Source of the DNA: JAFGIT01 sp016929465 [NCBI: Candidatus Coatesbacteria bacterium]
Lineage (GTDB): Bacteria > B130-G9
Length of the DNA: 5,268 bases
Assembly: GCA_016929465.1 (NCBI GenBank)
Contig: JAFGIT010000169.1
Span: 1-5,268, forward strand
Direction: 5' to 3'
Every line of letters starts with the position of its first letter. Positions within the stretch are counted from its first letter, which is position 1. Made by a program: the position numbers and the translations under genes. Below are positions 4,804 through 5,268 of this stretch, in pieces. Below the pieces are notes generated by a model. The model saw nothing but the letters and a program-made list of their open reading frames with translations, did not search any database and had not been told where the DNA came from.

Positions 4804-5268
4804 TCACCTCCTCATCTTCACGAAGCTCTGATACCGACGCTCAGAGATATTGCCGGCCTCGACGGCCTCCTTAACCGCGCAATCGGGCTCGTGCGTGTGG
4901 GTGCAGCTCGCCCCAAAGCGACACAAGCCTAGATACGGACGCATCTCTCTGAATAGATAGTCCATGTTCGACTCCACGTCCCCGTAGAGGCCGAATTCGC
5001 GCATGCCGGGAGTGTCGATTACGCTGCCGCCGATGTTGAGCGCGAACATCTCCGGGTGCGTGGTCGTGTGCTTGCCCTTATTTGTGCTGTCGCTCACTTC
5101 CTTCACCTTGAGGCCGAGCTCCGGTTGGATAGCATTCAGGAGCGTGGTCTTGCCCACGCCAGACTTCCCGACCAGGACCGACAGCCTGCCCCTGATGCAC
5201 TCCTTGAAGAGGTCCATGCCATCACCCGTCACGGCCGACGTTCGAACCACCTTGTAACCAATCCGCTC
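4804..5268 (-). CDS. rsgA: RsgA (YjeQ/EngC), small ribosomal subunit biogenesis GTPase, C-terminal part
   Basis: RsgA is a circularly permuted GTPase that binds and releases the maturing 30S ribosomal subunit. The frame is open to the right window edge; the last 154 residues are visible, reading ERIGYKVVRTSAVTGDG first, so the GTG inside that stretch is not the start. In the visible numbering, TSA (10-12) is the permuted G5-like motif, GKSGVGKT (34-41) is the P-loop G1, GKHTTTH (65-71) is switch I/G2 and DTPGMREFGL (85-94) is G3. A zinc site follows with C116, C122, H124 and C130. The first two cysteines are five residues apart; the E. coli protein has four between them as I recall. The OB-fold domain and G4 lie outside the window. 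The C-terminus ends soon after RYQSF, on the short side for the family. Confidence 0.95.
   Translation of the reverse strand, partial: ERIGYKVVRTSAVTGDGMDLFKECIRGRLSVLVGKSGVGKTTLLNAIQPELGLKVKEVSDSTNKGKHTTTHPEMFALNIGGSVIDTPGMREFGLYGDVESNMDYLFREMRPYLGLCRFGASCTHTHEPDCAVKEAVEAGNISERRYQSFVKMRR

Noticed and set aside
4453-4932. 159-codon open frame on the plus strand
   Set aside because: It is antisense to the conserved nucleotidyltransferase and RsgA C-termini and crosses the palindrome cluster; no family resemblance.

Overview
The window looks like a piece of chromosome from an unplaced, probably environmental bacterium. It is moderately GC-rich and carries a class II-type photolyase, the ribosome assembly GTPase RsgA, several lone HicB-like proteins, and many short palindromic repeats of kinds I associate with planctomycete-like and candidate-phylum genomes. 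No single marker fixes the phylum, so this placement is an inference.

Layout, left to right. Positions 1-282 (+) are the C-terminal end of a class II CPD photolyase cut by the window edge. Positions 389-1894 (+) encode a complete AAA-type ATPase of the AAA_14/DUF4143 kind with a PD-(D/E)xK-like C-terminal fold. Positions 1964-3238 (+) form a compact three-gene row. A HicB-like gene broken by one frameshift and one stop codon comes first. It overlaps by four bases (ATGA) an unrecognised 243-residue protein whose last ~90 residues resemble a HEPN domain, and an intact 70-residue HicB-like gene follows. The HEPN-like gene itself seems to end early: the same frame stays open past its TAA and stops two bases before the last HicB-like gene. 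No HicA toxin is visible.

Positions 3239-3953 are non-coding and lie between converging genes. They hold two copies of a 91-base composite palindromic repeat. The second copy is split by a 265-bp element with perfect 15-bp terminal inverted repeats. The intact first copy acts as an empty-site control: removing the element plus one 4-base duplication restores exactly 91 bases and puts the insertion in the 4-base loop of a hairpin. The element has no gene of its own (a MITE-like element) and carries two oppositely oriented palindromic repeats that differ by a compensated base pair.

Positions 3954-4550 (-) encode a small nucleotidyltransferase-fold protein. Positions 4646-4780 are a nested palindrome cluster between genes. 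Positions 4804-5268 (-) are the C-terminal two-thirds or less of RsgA, cut by the right edge.

The photolyase and RsgA are housekeeping genes. The stretch between them looks like accessory DNA: an ATPase of unknown target, a decaying HicB/HEPN toxin-antitoxin-like cluster, and repeat and transposon remnants. The strongest new observations are the MITE with its internal empty-site evidence and the HicB/HEPN-like/HicB gene row.
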